Source: Craterilacuibacter sp. RT1T
GTDB lineage: Bacteria > Pseudomonadota > Gammaproteobacteria > Burkholderiales > Chromobacteriaceae
DNA length: 45,910 nucleotides
Direction: 5' to 3'
Assembly: GCF_023502145.1 (NCBI RefSeq)
Contig: NZ_JAMFLI010000015.1
Span: 1-45,910, forward strand
Below, in pieces: positions 8,697 to 17,072 of this stretch (its first letter is position 1; the number at the start of each line of letters is the position of its first letter). The position numbers were made by a program, and so were the translations under genes. Under the pieces are notes generated by a model. The model was not told the DNA's origin. It ran no database searches and saw only the letters and a program-made list of their open reading frames with translations.

Positions 8697-8753
8697 TTGG
8701 ATGGCCGGTATAATAGCGGCGACTCCTAAGCCCAACTAAAGATAGTTCCTGCC

Positions 8754-10373
8754 TTGCCTAAACTACCTGTCTTGCCCGGCCTTACGCGCTGGCGTGTCTT
8801 GCTGCTTTTGCTCAGCCTGCTGACTTTACTGCCGCTGGCGGTGATCATTCCGGCGGTTTTTAGTCCCGATCCGGCCATCTGGTCGCATCTGGTCGATTAT
8901 CTGCTGCCGCAGCTGTTTCTCAATAGCGCTTATCTGATGCTGGGCGTGGGTAGCGGTGTGCTGCTGATCGGCGTGTCGCTCGCCTGGCTGGTCGCGGTAT
9001 ACGACTTTCCCGGGCGGCGCTTTTTCAACTGGGCGCTGATGCTGCCCCTGGCCATGCCGGCCTATGTGATGGGTTTTTCCCAATTAGGCTTGTTTGACTA
9101 TACCGGCCCCTTGCAAAGCTGGTTGCGGGCAAGCTGGGGCGACTCGAGCTGGGTACCGTCCATACGCTCGACGCCGGGTGTGATTCTGGTGCTGACGCTG
9201 GCTTTTTATCCCTATGTCTATTTGCTGGCGCGTAATGCTTTTGCCACCCAGGGGCGGCGCGCACTCGAAGTGGGGCAGTCGCTGGGTTTGTCGCGGCTGC
9301 AAGGCTTCTGGCGCGTGGCCTTGCCGATGGCTCGGCCATGGATTATGGGCGGGCTGATGCTGGCGCTGATGGAAACGCTGGCAGACTTTGGCACGGTGTC
9401 GATTTTCAATTACGACGCCTTTACCTCGGCCATTTACAAGGCCTGGTTCAGTTTCTTCTCGCTGGATACCGCCAAACAACTGGCTTCCATGCTGGTGTTG
9501 ATTGTGTTCGTGCTGGTCGTGCTGGAGCAGCGCGCCCGTGGCCGGCGTGCCTATACCCAAAGCGGCCGTGCCGCGCCCTTGCATCGCTTGCCCTTACAGG
9601 GCGCGCCTGCTGCCTTGGCGGTGCTGTTTGCCTCGCTAGTGTTGTTGCTGGCCTTTGTGTTGCCGTTTGGCCAGATCGTCTGGTGGTCTTACCAGAGTCT
9701 GGAGACCGAATTGAATAGCGACTTGTTGTCCTACAGCCTGCATTCGGTCGTCTTGTCGGCGCTGGCGGCGCTGCTGGTCTGCGCGGTTGCGCTCTTGCTG
9801 TCGTACGCGCAGCGGCGTGCGCCATCGCGCATCAACCAATTGCTGGCCCGTTTGGCCACCATGGGCTATGCCGTGCCGGGTACCGTGCTGGCGGTGGGCA
9901 TTTTTGTGCCGGTGGCGTGGCTGGATAATGTGCTGCTGGGCCTGTTTGCCAGTGTGCTGCCGCAAGGCACCACGGCCATTTTGAAGGGTTCGATGCTGGT
10001 CTTGCTGCTGGCCTATCTTGCCCGTTTTCTGGCTGTCGGCCACACCTCGGTGGATGCTGCCATGCACCGCATTACCCGCTCGCAAGAAGAAGCTGCGCGC
10101 AATTTGGGCTGGTTTGGCTGGCGTCTGGTGACGCGTTTGCATCTGCCTTTATTGCGCGGCGGGCTGATGACGGCGCTGTTGATGGTATTTGTCGATGTAA
10201 TGAAGGAAATGCCGATTACGCTGATGACCCGTCCGTTTGGTTGGGACACGCTCGCGGTGCGCATCTTTACCCTGACCACCGAGGGCGAGTGGGAGCGGGC
10301 CGCACTGCCTGCCGTCGCCATTGTTGTGGCCGGCTTGCTGCCGGTGATTCTGCTGTCGAAAGAGGAAAATTAA
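8754..10373 (+). CDS. fbpB: Ferric-iron ABC transporter permease (FbpB)
   Basis: A 539-residue fused double permease with about 12 membrane segments and two BPD_transp_1 (MetI-like) domains. EAA-type loops are visible in each half (ALEVGQSLGLSRLQGFWRVALPM-type and EEAARNLGWFGWRLVTRLHLPL-type segments, near residues 165 and 445). It forms the inner-membrane channel for iron delivered by the binding protein. The predicted start is a TTG at 8754 with no strong ribosome-binding site, so the exact N-terminus is uncertain. A TATAAT at 8709-8714 hints at an internal promoter, but no matching -35 is evident. The ATPase gene starts one base after its stop codon. Confidence 0.92.
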   Translation: MPKLPVLPGLTRWRVLLLLLSLLTLLPLAVIIPAVFSPDPAIWSHLVDYLLPQLFLNSAYLMLGVGSGVLLIGVSLAWLVAVYDFPGRRFFNWALMLPLAMPAYVMGFSQLGLFDYTGPLQSWLRASWGDSSWVPSIRSTPGVILVLTLAFYPYVYLLARNAFATQGRRALEVGQSLGLSRLQGFWRVALPMARPWIMGGLMLALMETLADFGTVSIFNYDAFTSAIYKAWFSFFSLDTAKQLASMLVLIVFVLVVLEQRARGRRAYTQSGRAAPLHRLPLQGAPAALAVLFASLVLLLAFVLPFGQIVWWSYQSLETELNSDLLSYSLHSVVLSALAALLVCAVALLLSYAQRRAPSRINQLLARLATMGYAVPGTVLAVGIFVPVAWLDNVLLGLFASVLPQGTTAILKGSMLVLLLAYLARFLAVGHTSVDAAMHRITRSQEEAARNLGWFGWRLVTRLHLPLLRGGLMTALLMVFVDVMKEMPITLMTRPFGWDTLAVRIFTLTTEGEWERAALPAVAIVVAGLLPVILLSKEEN

Positions 10374-10374
10374 T

Positions 10375-11421
10375 ATGTCTGCCTTGCTTGAATTTTCCGC
10401 TGTATCACATGCTTACGGCACGCGCCGGGTCATCGATAGCATGAGTTTTTCGCTGCAGGATGGGGAAATCGGTTGCCTGTTGGGCGGCTCGGGCTGTGGC
10501 AAGACTACGGTCTTGCGCTGCATTGCCGGTTTTGAAACGCTGGGCGAGGGTGAAATCCGCTTAAGCGGGCGGGTGCTGGCGGATGCAGCCATGGCGGTGC
10601 CGGCCCACCAGCGCGAAATAGGCATGGTATTTCAGGACTATGCCTTGTTTCCCCATCTGACGGTCGAAGACAATATCGGTTTTGGCTTGTCGGCTTTGGC
10701 GCGGGGTGAGCGTAAATCGCGGGTTGGGGCGATGCTTGCCCTGGTCGGCCTGACCGCGTATGCCAAAAACTACCCGCATGAACTCTCCGGCGGCCAGCAA
10801 CAAAGGGTCGCTCTGGCAAGGGCGCTGGCTACACGGCCGCGCCTGCTGCTGCTGGACGAGCCTTTTTCCAATCTGGACGTAGATTTGCGCGAACGCCTGA
10901 GCCGTGAAGTGCGCGATATTCTCAAACATGAGGGTGTGAGTGCGATTCTGGTCACGCATGACCAGCACGAGGCATTTGCCGTAGCCGACAAGGTGGGCGT
11001 AATGCAGGGGGGCGCTTTATTGCAGTGGGCGACGCCTTATCAGCTTTACCATGAGCCGGTTTCGCGTTATGTAGCCAATTTCATCGGTCAGGGTGTGCTG
11101 GTGCCCGGCAAGGTCAGCGGGCCGCGCTGTCTGGCGCTTGAGGTTGGCGAGTTCTGCGGTTTGCTGCCCTTGGGCTTTGCCTGCGGGGACACGGTTGACG
11201 TGCTGTTACGGCCGGATGATGTGGTGCATGACGACGCGAGCGAGCAGACCGCCGTGGTGATCGATAAAGTGTTCCGTGGGGCGGATTTTCATTACACCCT
11301 GGCCTTGCCTTCCGGCCAGCATGTATTGGCGCAGGTGGGCAGTCACCACAATCACGCCATCGGCGAGGCGATAGGCATCCGTCTGGAACTGGATCACCTG
11401 ATTGCGTTTAAGAGGGAGTAG
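10375..11421 (+). CDS. fbpC: Ferric-iron ABC transporter ATP-binding protein (FbpC)
   Basis: A 348-residue ABC ATPase. Walker A is GGSGCGKTT (37-45), followed by the Q-loop in VFQDYALFPHLTV, the signature LSGGQQQR, Walker B LLLLDEPFSNLD and the switch His in VTHDQHEAF. A C-terminal TOBE-like regulatory domain covers roughly 240-348. It powers iron import through FbpB. The stop codon TAG at 11419-11421 is formed by the first units of a GGGAGTA tandem repeat, so the repeat block encodes or abuts the last few residues (KRE). That is a possible source of C-terminal variation between strains. Confidence 0.93.
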   Translation: MSALLEFSAVSHAYGTRRVIDSMSFSLQDGEIGCLLGGSGCGKTTVLRCIAGFETLGEGEIRLSGRVLADAAMAVPAHQREIGMVFQDYALFPHLTVEDNIGFGLSALARGERKSRVGAMLALVGLTAYAKNYPHELSGGQQQRVALARALATRPRLLLLDEPFSNLDVDLRERLSREVRDILKHEGVSAILVTHDQHEAFAVADKVGVMQGGALLQWATPYQLYHEPVSRYVANFIGQGVLVPGKVSGPRCLALEVGEFCGLLPLGFACGDTVDVLLRPDDVVHDDASEQTAVVIDKVFRGADFHYTLALPSGQHVLAQVGSHHNHAIGEAIGIRLELDHLIAFKRE

Positions 11422-11483
11422 GGAGTAGGGAGTAGGGAGTAGGGATCGGGGAGCCGGGATTCGGGATTCGGGATTCGGGAGCC
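11414..11483 (+). repeat. G-rich heptamer repeats GGGAGTA and GGGATTC
   Basis: GGG tracts recur every 7 nt at 11414, 11421, 11428, 11435 and 11442 (unit GGGAGTA). After a GGGATC/GGGAGCC transition come three GGGATTC units (11456, 11463, 11470) and a closing GGGAGCC. The array begins at the fbpC stop codon. Four or more evenly spaced GGG runs on the + strand could form a G-quadruplex. Confidence 0.9.
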
Positions 11484-11523
11484 GTGGTGTTGACGTGAGC
11501 GAATTTGATCGAAACACTGAAAT

Positions 11524-11652
11524 CCGAGTCCCGAGTCCCGAGTCCCGAGTCCCGAGTCCCGAGTCCCGAGTCCCGAGTCCCGAGTCCCGAGTCCCGAGTC
11601 CCGAGTCCCGAGTCCCGAGTCCCGAGTCCCGAGTCCCGAGTCCCGAGTCCCG
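11524..11652 (-). repeat. About 18 tandem copies of the heptamer GGGACTC (minus strand)
   Basis: A perfect 7-bp tandem repeat of 129 nt (18.4 units), read as CCGAGTC on the + strand and GGGACTC on the minus strand. It ends 2 nt before the stop codon of the peptidase gene at 11655. The G-rich strand is the sense strand of that peptidase gene, so its 3' untranslated RNA would carry 18 GGG tracts. Apparent ORFs through the array in several frames are artefacts of a 7-bp period. Confidence 0.95.
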
Positions 11653-11654
11653 TC

Positions 11655-12515
11655 TTAACCCGCCAGCCAATGCCCGGGCTGGGCTTCCAGCCAGGTGCGG
11701 ATGTTTTTTGCGTCATTGGTGCGGGCGTTGCTGGCTTTGGAGTCCAGCAGCACGATGACCAGTTGCTGGCCACCGACGGTTGCGTACATGACCAGACAGC
11801 GACCGGCTTCCTGGATATAACCGGTCTTGGACAGGCCGATATCCCATTCCCCCTCGCGTACCAGCGCATTGCTGTTTTTGTAGTGCAGCATGCGCCCGGC
11901 GCGGGCGATGGTATCGTGTTCGGTCGAGGTGCTGAACTGGCGGATCAGCGGGTAGCCATGCGCCGCGCGCACCATGCGTGCCAGGTCTTGTGCCGTCGAG
12001 CTATTGCGCATATCCAGACCGGTCGGATCATAGAAGACGGTGTTGTTCATGCCCAGGGCGCGTGCCTTGCTGTTCATGCGTGCGACAAAGGCCTGGGTAC
12101 CACCGGGGTAGTAGCGCGACAAGACATGCGAGGCGCGGTTTTCCGACGACATCAGCGCCAGCAGCAGCATTTCACGGCGCGACAAGGTGGTACCGACGGC
12201 AAGACGCGAGCTGGTATTTTTCAGCCTGTCGATTTCGGCTTCGGAAATTGTCAGCATATCGTCCAGCGGCTGGCCGGCATCCAGCATCACCATCGCCGTC
12301 ATCAGCTTGGTGATGGACGCGATGGGGGTGCGCATGCCGGCATTTTTCTGATACAAGGCTTCGCCGGTACTGGTATTCAGGACAAGAACCGCGTTCGAGC
12401 TGAGCTGTGGTGCGCTCTGCTGGAAGGCAGCAAGGTGGTACACTGGCTGGGCCGCATGCACCATTGGGGGGAGGGCCAGCAGGCTTACGCTCAAGGCGGT
12501 GATGATTCTCAGCAT
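11655..12515 (-). CDS. pbpG: D-alanyl-D-alanine endopeptidase, PBP7-type (peptidase S11)
   Basis: A periplasmic peptidoglycan DD-endopeptidase or carboxypeptidase of 286 residues. The active-site motifs are SITK (nucleophile Ser67, Lys70), SEN in LMSSENRASHVL, and KTG in LSKTGYIQEAG. The start at 12515 is preferred over the longer frame to 12572. It has GGAG upstream at correct spacing and gives a proper signal peptide (MLRIITALSVSLLALPPMVHA). It lacks the C-terminal beta domain of PBP5, and its length fits PbpG. The 3' end runs straight into the heptamer array. Confidence 0.88.
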   Translation of the reverse strand: MLRIITALSVSLLALPPMVHAAQPVYHLAAFQQSAPQLSSNAVLVLNTSTGEALYQKNAGMRTPIASITKLMTAMVMLDAGQPLDDMLTISEAEIDRLKNTSSRLAVGTTLSRREMLLLALMSSENRASHVLSRYYPGGTQAFVARMNSKARALGMNNTVFYDPTGLDMRNSSTAQDLARMVRAAHGYPLIRQFSTSTEHDTIARAGRMLHYKNSNALVREGEWDIGLSKTGYIQEAGRCLVMYATVGGQQLVIVLLDSKASNARTNDAKNIRTWLEAQPGHWLAG

Positions 12516-12573
12516 CCCGTGAACTCCATATAAGGGTGTCTGAACAGATTCTGTGACGGCGATTTTAAACACA

Positions 12574-12607
12574 AAACTCCCGGATGTCGCTGTTGTTGCG
12601 GGAGTTT
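12574..12607. other. 9-bp hairpin in the pbpG/uvrB divergent gap
   Basis: AAACTCCCG (12574-12582) pairs with CGGGAGTTT (12599-12607) across a 16-nt loop. It lies in the untranslated leader of uvrB, ending 22 nt before its start. It could be a leader structure or an operator. No LexA-type CTGT-N8-ACAG site was found in this gap. Confidence 0.45.
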
Positions 12608-12628
12608 ATCCAAGCGGATGTTTTCACT

Positions 12629-14641
12629 ATGGTTGTCACCTTTCCCGGTAGTCCGTTTCGCCTGCACCAAAGCTTCGAACCGGCTGGAGATCAGCCGGCG
12701 GCGATTCGCGCGCTGGACGAGGGCTTGAGCGACGGACTGTCCTACCAGACCCTGCTTGGGGTGACCGGCTCGGGCAAGACTTTTACCATGGCCAACGTGA
12801 TTGCCCGCACCGGACGTGCCGCCATCATTATGGCGCACAACAAGACGCTGGCTGCCCAGTTGTATAGCGAGATGCGCGAGTTTTTTCCCGAAAACGCGGT
12901 CGAGTATTTCGTGTCCTACTACGACTACTACCAGCCTGAGGCCTATGTGCCCAGTCGCGACCTGTTTATCGAGAAAGACTCCAGCATCAACGAGCATATC
13001 GAGCAAATGCGCTTGTCGGCGACCAAAAGCATACTCGAGCGTCCGGACTGCATCATTATTGCTACGGTGTCGGCTATTTACGGTATTGGCGACCCGGCAT
13101 CCTACCACCAGATGATTCTGCACCTGAAAGAGGGCGAACGTCTGGCGCAGCGCGAGATTATCGCGCGTCTGGTCGCCATGCAGTACGAGCGCAACGATGT
13201 TGATTTTTCTCGCGGCACTTTCCGTGTGCGTGGCGATGTAATCGATATTTTTCCGGCCGAATCGGCCGAGCTTGCGCTCAGGGTCTCGCTATTCGATGAC
13301 GAGCTGGAGACCTTAACGCTGTTTGACCCGCTGACCGGCGTGACGCGCCAGCGCGTCGGGCGCTTTACCGTGTTTCCATCCAGCCACTATGTCACGCCGC
13401 GCGACAAGGTCTTGACCGCCTGTGAAAAGATCAAGCTGGAGCTGGCCGAGCGGGTGGCGTGGTATCAAAAGGAAGGCAAGCTGGTTGAGGCGCAGCGCAT
13501 CGAGCAGCGCACCCGTTTCGATCTGGAAATGTTGTACGAGATGGGCTTTTGCAAGGGCATTGAAAACTATTCGCGCTTGTTTTCCGGGCGCGGCTCAGGC
13601 GAGGCGCCGCCGACGCTGATCGACTATCTGCCGAAGAATGCGCTGATGTTTATCGACGAGAGTCACGTCACCATTCCACAGATTGGCGCCATGTATAAAG
13701 GCGATGCGGCGCGCAAGTCGAATCTGATCGAGTACGGCTTTCGCCTGCCTTCGGCGGCGGACAACCGGCCGTTGAAGTTTCCCGAGTTCGAGCAACTGAT
13801 GCCGCAAACCGTATTTGTTTCGGCAACGCCTTCGCTGTACGAGAAAGAACATGCCGGGCAGGTGGTCGAGCAGGTGGTACGCCCGACCGGTCTGACCGAC
13901 CCCGAAATCGAGGTGCGTCCGGTCGCAACCCAGGTGGATGATTTGCTATCGGAAATCACGCTGCGTGTTGGGCGGAATGAGCGGGTGCTGGTGACTACGC
14001 TGACCAAGCGCATGGCCGAGCAGCTGACCGATTACTATACGGAGCATGGCGTCAAGGTACGCTATCTGCATTCGGACATCGATACGGTCGAGCGGGTCGA
14101 GATTCTGCGCGACTTGCGTCTGGGTATGTTCGATGTACTGGTGGGCATTAACCTGCTGCGCGAGGGATTGGATATTCCCGAAGTGAGTCTGGTGGGTATT
14201 TTGGATGCGGACAAAGAAGGGTTTTTGCGTAGCGAACGCAGCCTGATCCAAACCATAGGCCGTGCTGCGCGCAACCTGCATGGCCGTGCCATCCTTTACG
14301 CCGATCGAATTACCGACAGTATGCGCCGGGCGATGGATGAAACCGAGCGGCGCCGTGCCAAGCAGATCGCTTTCAACCTCGAACATGGCATTACCCCTAA
14401 AGGGATAGACAAGAAGATCAAGGATCTGATTGATGGCGTCTATTCCAAGGCGGCGGATAAGCAGCACCTTGTTGATGAGGCAAGGGTCGCGATGATGGAC
14501 GAAAAAACGCTGGCGCGTGAGATTAAGCGTTTGGAAAAAGAGATGCTGGCCGCGGCCCGTAATCTTGAATTCGAAAAAGCAGCCTCACTGCGCGACGAGT
14601 TGAAATCACTCAAAGAGCTGGCGTTTATCAATGATCTGTAG
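12629..14641 (+). CDS. uvrB: UvrABC excinuclease subunit B
   Basis: The DNA damage-verification helicase of nucleotide excision repair, about 670 residues. It starts [14 protein letters not shown], continues with [11 protein letters not shown], and has Walker [15 protein letters not shown]. The beta-hairpin [12 protein letters not shown], helicase motifs ([27 protein letters not shown]) and the C-terminal UVR domain ([17 protein letters not shown]), which contacts UvrC, are all present. The longer frame from 12584 would add 15 residues that do not look like UvrB, so the ATG at 12629 is used. It is followed after 6 nt by the CheB-like gene. Confidence 0.97.
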   Translation: MVVTFPGSPFRLHQSFEPAGDQPAAIRALDEGLSDGLSYQTLLGVTGSGKTFTMANVIARTGRAAIIMAHNKTLAAQLYSEMREFFPENAVEYFVSYYDYYQPEAYVPSRDLFIEKDSSINEHIEQMRLSATKSILERPDCIIIATVSAIYGIGDPASYHQMILHLKEGERLAQREIIARLVAMQYERNDVDFSRGTFRVRGDVIDIFPAESAELALRVSLFDDELETLTLFDPLTGVTRQRVGRFTVFPSSHYVTPRDKVLTACEKIKLELAERVAWYQKEGKLVEAQRIEQRTRFDLEMLYEMGFCKGIENYSRLFSGRGSGEAPPTLIDYLPKNALMFIDESHVTIPQIGAMYKGDAARKSNLIEYGFRLPSAADNRPLKFPEFEQLMPQTVFVSATPSLYEKEHAGQVVEQVVRPTGLTDPEIEVRPVATQVDDLLSEITLRVGRNERVLVTTLTKRMAEQLTDYYTEHGVKVRYLHSDIDTVERVEILRDLRLGMFDVLVGINLLREGLDIPEVSLVGILDADKEGFLRSERSLIQTIGRAARNLHGRAILYADRITDSMRRAMDETERRRAKQIAFNLEHGITPKGIDKKIKDLIDGVYSKAADKQHLVDEARVAMMDEKTLAREIKRLEKEMLAAARNLEFEKAASLRDELKSLKELAFINDL

Positions 14642-14647
14642 GGATGC

Positions 14648-15364
14648 ATGATGCAAAACCCGCCGCAAGACAAAAATAAGCGTATTCGGCCGCTGCAGGC
14701 GCTGGAGGTGTCGCCCAGTCTGAGTGCCGATGCGATTTTGCCGCGCCAGAGCGGGCGTGCACAAGGTCGGGGCGGATTGCTGGCGATGGGGTCGTCTACC
14801 GGCGGCACCGAGGCTTTGCGCGTGGTCTTGGCCGGTTTGGCCAGGGATACGCCACCGGTGATCGTGTCGCAACATATGCCCGAGATGTTTACCCGTTCTT
14901 TTGCCGAGCGTCTGGACAGCCTGTGTGCCATTCATGTGAAAGAGGCGGTAGACGGCGAAGTGTTACAGTCCGGTACGGCGTATATCGCACCGGGGCATTC
15001 GCATCTGCTGCTGCGTTTGGCACCGAATGGCGCTTATACGATTAGTCTTAATCAGGGACCTCCGGTTAACCGGCATAGGCCGTCGGTCGATGTGATGTTC
15101 CGTGCCGCCGCCAATATTGCAGGTGCCAACTGTATTGCTGTGATCCTGACCGGCATGGGGCGGGATGGTGCCGAGGGGATGCTGGAGCTGAAACAGGCCG
15201 GTGCCTATAACCTGGCGCAAGATGAGAAAAGCTGTGTCGTATTCGGCATGCCGCGCGAAGCCATTTTGCGTGGCGCTGCCGACGAAGTGCTTGCCCTGAC
15301 CGATATTCCCGCGCGCCTGACGGCCTTGTGCCGGCAGCGCTTCAATTTGCGATTGCCTTGCTGA
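14648..15364 (+). CDS. Catalytic-only CheB-type protein-glutamate methylesterase
   Basis: A 238-residue protein with a complete CheB methylesterase/deamidase domain. Ser50 is in GSSTGG, His76 in VSQHMP and Asp173 in [10 protein letters not shown]. The phospho-receiver domain that normally precedes it is absent. Instead there is a roughly 42-residue basic, low-complexity N-terminus. CheB removes methyl groups from chemoreceptors to reset adaptation; without a receiver its control must differ. Its stop overlaps the FlrC-like gene (TGATG), so the two are translationally coupled. It sits where the flagellar kinase flrB/fleS is usually found. No cheA, cheR or cheW is present in the window. Confidence 0.88.
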   Translation: MMQNPPQDKNKRIRPLQALEVSPSLSADAILPRQSGRAQGRGGLLAMGSSTGGTEALRVVLAGLARDTPPVIVSQHMPEMFTRSFAERLDSLCAIHVKEAVDGEVLQSGTAYIAPGHSHLLLRLAPNGAYTISLNQGPPVNRHRPSVDVMFRAAANIAGANCIAVILTGMGRDGAEGMLELKQAGAYNLAQDEKSCVVFGMPREAILRGAADEVLALTDIPARLTALCRQRFNLRLPC

Positions 15365-16683
15365 TGAAATTTTTACCTGTACTTGTAGTTGAAGACGATG
15401 CTGACCTCAGGGAGGCGATTGTCGACACGCTGGCGCTGGCCGGCTTTGCCGTACTCGAGGCGTCGGATGGTCATGCGGCTTTGGCGCTGATGCAAACCGA
15501 GCCGGTTGGTCTGGTGGTCTCCGATGCGCAAATGGCGCCGATGGATGGTTATACCCTGTTTGCCAAGCTGGCCGAGTCTTATCCTGCTGTACCTTTTATC
15601 CTGATGACGGCATATGGCGTGATTGAGCGCGCGATAGATTTATTGCGCGCCGGTGCCGCGCATTATCTGCTTAAGCCATTCGAGCCCAAGGCTTTGCTGG
15701 CCGAGGTGGAAAAGCACATTCTGCCGTTGCCGGCAGCCCAGATGGATGGCGTGGTGGCCGAGTCGCCTGTTATGCAACAGCTGCTGGCGCTGGCGCGCAA
15801 AGTGGCGCCCTCTGACGCGAGCGTACTGATTTCCGGCCCCAGCGGTGCGGGCAAGGAGGTGTTGGCGCGTTTTATTCATCGTAATTCACGACGTATGGCG
15901 GGGCCTTTTGTTGCGGTTAATTGCGCGGCAATTCCGGAAAACCTGCTGGAGTCGACATTATTCGGCCATGAAAAAGGCGCCTTTACCGGTGCGCACACGG
16001 CATTGGCTGGTAAATTCGAGCAGGCGCAAGGCGGAACCTTGTTGCTGGATGAAATCACCGAGATGCCGCTGGCCTTGCAGTCCAAGCTATTGCGCGTTTT
16101 GCAAGAGCGCGAGCTGGAGCGGGTGGGGGGAAACCGTACCATTAAGCTGGATATCCGGGTGCTCTCAACCAGCAACCGTGATGTTGCTGCCGAAGTCGCT
16201 GCCGGCCATTTTCGCGAAGATCTTTACTTTAGGTTGAATGTTTTTCCCTTGCGCATCCCTGCACTAAGCGAACGTAACGAAGACATTCTGCCCTTGGCAC
16301 GAATGCTGCTAGTGAAATATGGGGATGCCTGCAGCCGGCAGTCTTTGACACTCTCGCGCGAAGCTGAACGTCATTTGACTGCCTATGGATGGGAAGGTAA
16401 CATTCGCGAGCTGGAAAACGTGATGCAAAGGGCGGCAATTCTTGCCGCGACAGCGGAGATTTCCGCCGCCGACCTGATGCTGGACACGGTTTTCCCGCCT
16501 GCTATTACCTTGTCTTCCGTGGCTGGCGAAGACACTGACATGAAGGCGCTGGAGCGGCGCCATATACTGGAGACGCTGTCCCAGTTTGGCGGTGTCAGAA
16601 AGCTGGCGGCCCAGAAGCTGGGCATGAGTGAACGGACCTTGCGCTACAAGCTGCAACGCTATCGTGAAGAGTCCGGGCAGTAA
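15364..16683 (+). CDS. fleR: Sigma-54-dependent flagellar response regulator, FlrC/FleR-like
   Basis: A 439-residue NtrC-class activator. The receiver domain has VVEDDADLRE, phospho-acceptor Asp54 in VVSDAQMAPMDGY and Lys104 in LLKPFEP. The AAA+ domain has Walker A GPSGAGKE (158-165), the sigma-54 contact loop EKGAFTGAH, and Walker B GGTLLLDEI. A Fis-type HTH closes the protein (RKLAAQKLGMSERTLRYKLQ). The ATG at 15364 overlaps the CheB stop; the longer frame from 15328 is not used. Position immediately before fliE and family resemblance indicate control of middle flagellar genes. No cognate FleS/FlrB kinase gene lies beside it. Confidence 0.9.
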   Translation: MKFLPVLVVEDDADLREAIVDTLALAGFAVLEASDGHAALALMQTEPVGLVVSDAQMAPMDGYTLFAKLAESYPAVPFILMTAYGVIERAIDLLRAGAAHYLLKPFEPKALLAEVEKHILPLPAAQMDGVVAESPVMQQLLALARKVAPSDASVLISGPSGAGKEVLARFIHRNSRRMAGPFVAVNCAAIPENLLESTLFGHEKGAFTGAHTALAGKFEQAQGGTLLLDEITEMPLALQSKLLRVLQERELERVGGNRTIKLDIRVLSTSNRDVAAEVAAGHFREDLYFRLNVFPLRIPALSERNEDILPLARMLLVKYGDACSRQSLTLSREAERHLTAYGWEGNIRELENVMQRAAILAATAEISAADLMLDTVFPPAITLSSVAGEDTDMKALERRHILETLSQFGGVRKLAAQKLGMSERTLRYKLQRYREESGQ

Positions 16684-16699
16684 ATAAAGGTAAGCATCA

Positions 16700-17020
16700 A
16701 TGTCGACACAGGGAATTAATCAGCTTTTAGGCGAGCTCAGAGCCATGTCGGCGCTGGCAGGAGGGCAGTCTGCCTCTGCCCCGCAGCAACCGGGAGCGGT
16801 CGAGTTCGGCGATGTGCTCAAGTCGACGCTGGAGCAGGTCAATAGTGCGCAAAAAGCATCGCAGGATCTGCAAAAAAGCTTCGAGTTGGGCGATGAGGGC
16901 GTCAATGTGCAGGACGTGATGGTGTCCATGCAAAAAGCCAGCCTGTCATTCCAGACCATGGTACAGGCCCGCAATAAACTGGTGTCGGCCTACCAGGAAA
17001 TCATGAACACCCAAGTCTGA
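16700..17020 (+). CDS. fliE: Flagellar hook-basal body protein FliE
   Basis: A 106-residue rod-MS ring adaptor of the flagellar basal body. The C-terminal signature (VQDVMVSMQKASLSFQTMVQ, then ARNKLVSAYQEIMNTQV) is diagnostic. FliE is exported early through the flagellar type III apparatus and joins the MS ring (FliF) to the proximal rod. It starts 16 nt after the fleR stop with AAAGGT as ribosome-binding site, and fliF follows 52 nt later. No separate promoter is evident. Confidence 0.96.
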   Translation: MSTQGINQLLGELRAMSALAGGQSASAPQQPGAVEFGDVLKSTLEQVNSAQKASQDLQKSFELGDEGVNVQDVMVSMQKASLSFQTMVQARNKLVSAYQEIMNTQV

Positions 17021-17072
17021 CGCTTGCGGCCGGCATCCGCCGCGCGCGGCGGACATCTAACGAAACCACTGT

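Noticed and set aside
11495-11869. Open frames in several phases across the heptamer array
   Set aside because: A 7-bp repeat without stop codons stays open in every frame and gives periodic peptides. There is no start signal or family resemblance.
12530-12628. Possible LexA/SOS box before uvrB
   Set aside because: ACAGATTCTGT at 12544 has the arms in the wrong orientation (ACAG...CTGT). No CTGT-N8-ACAG site is present.
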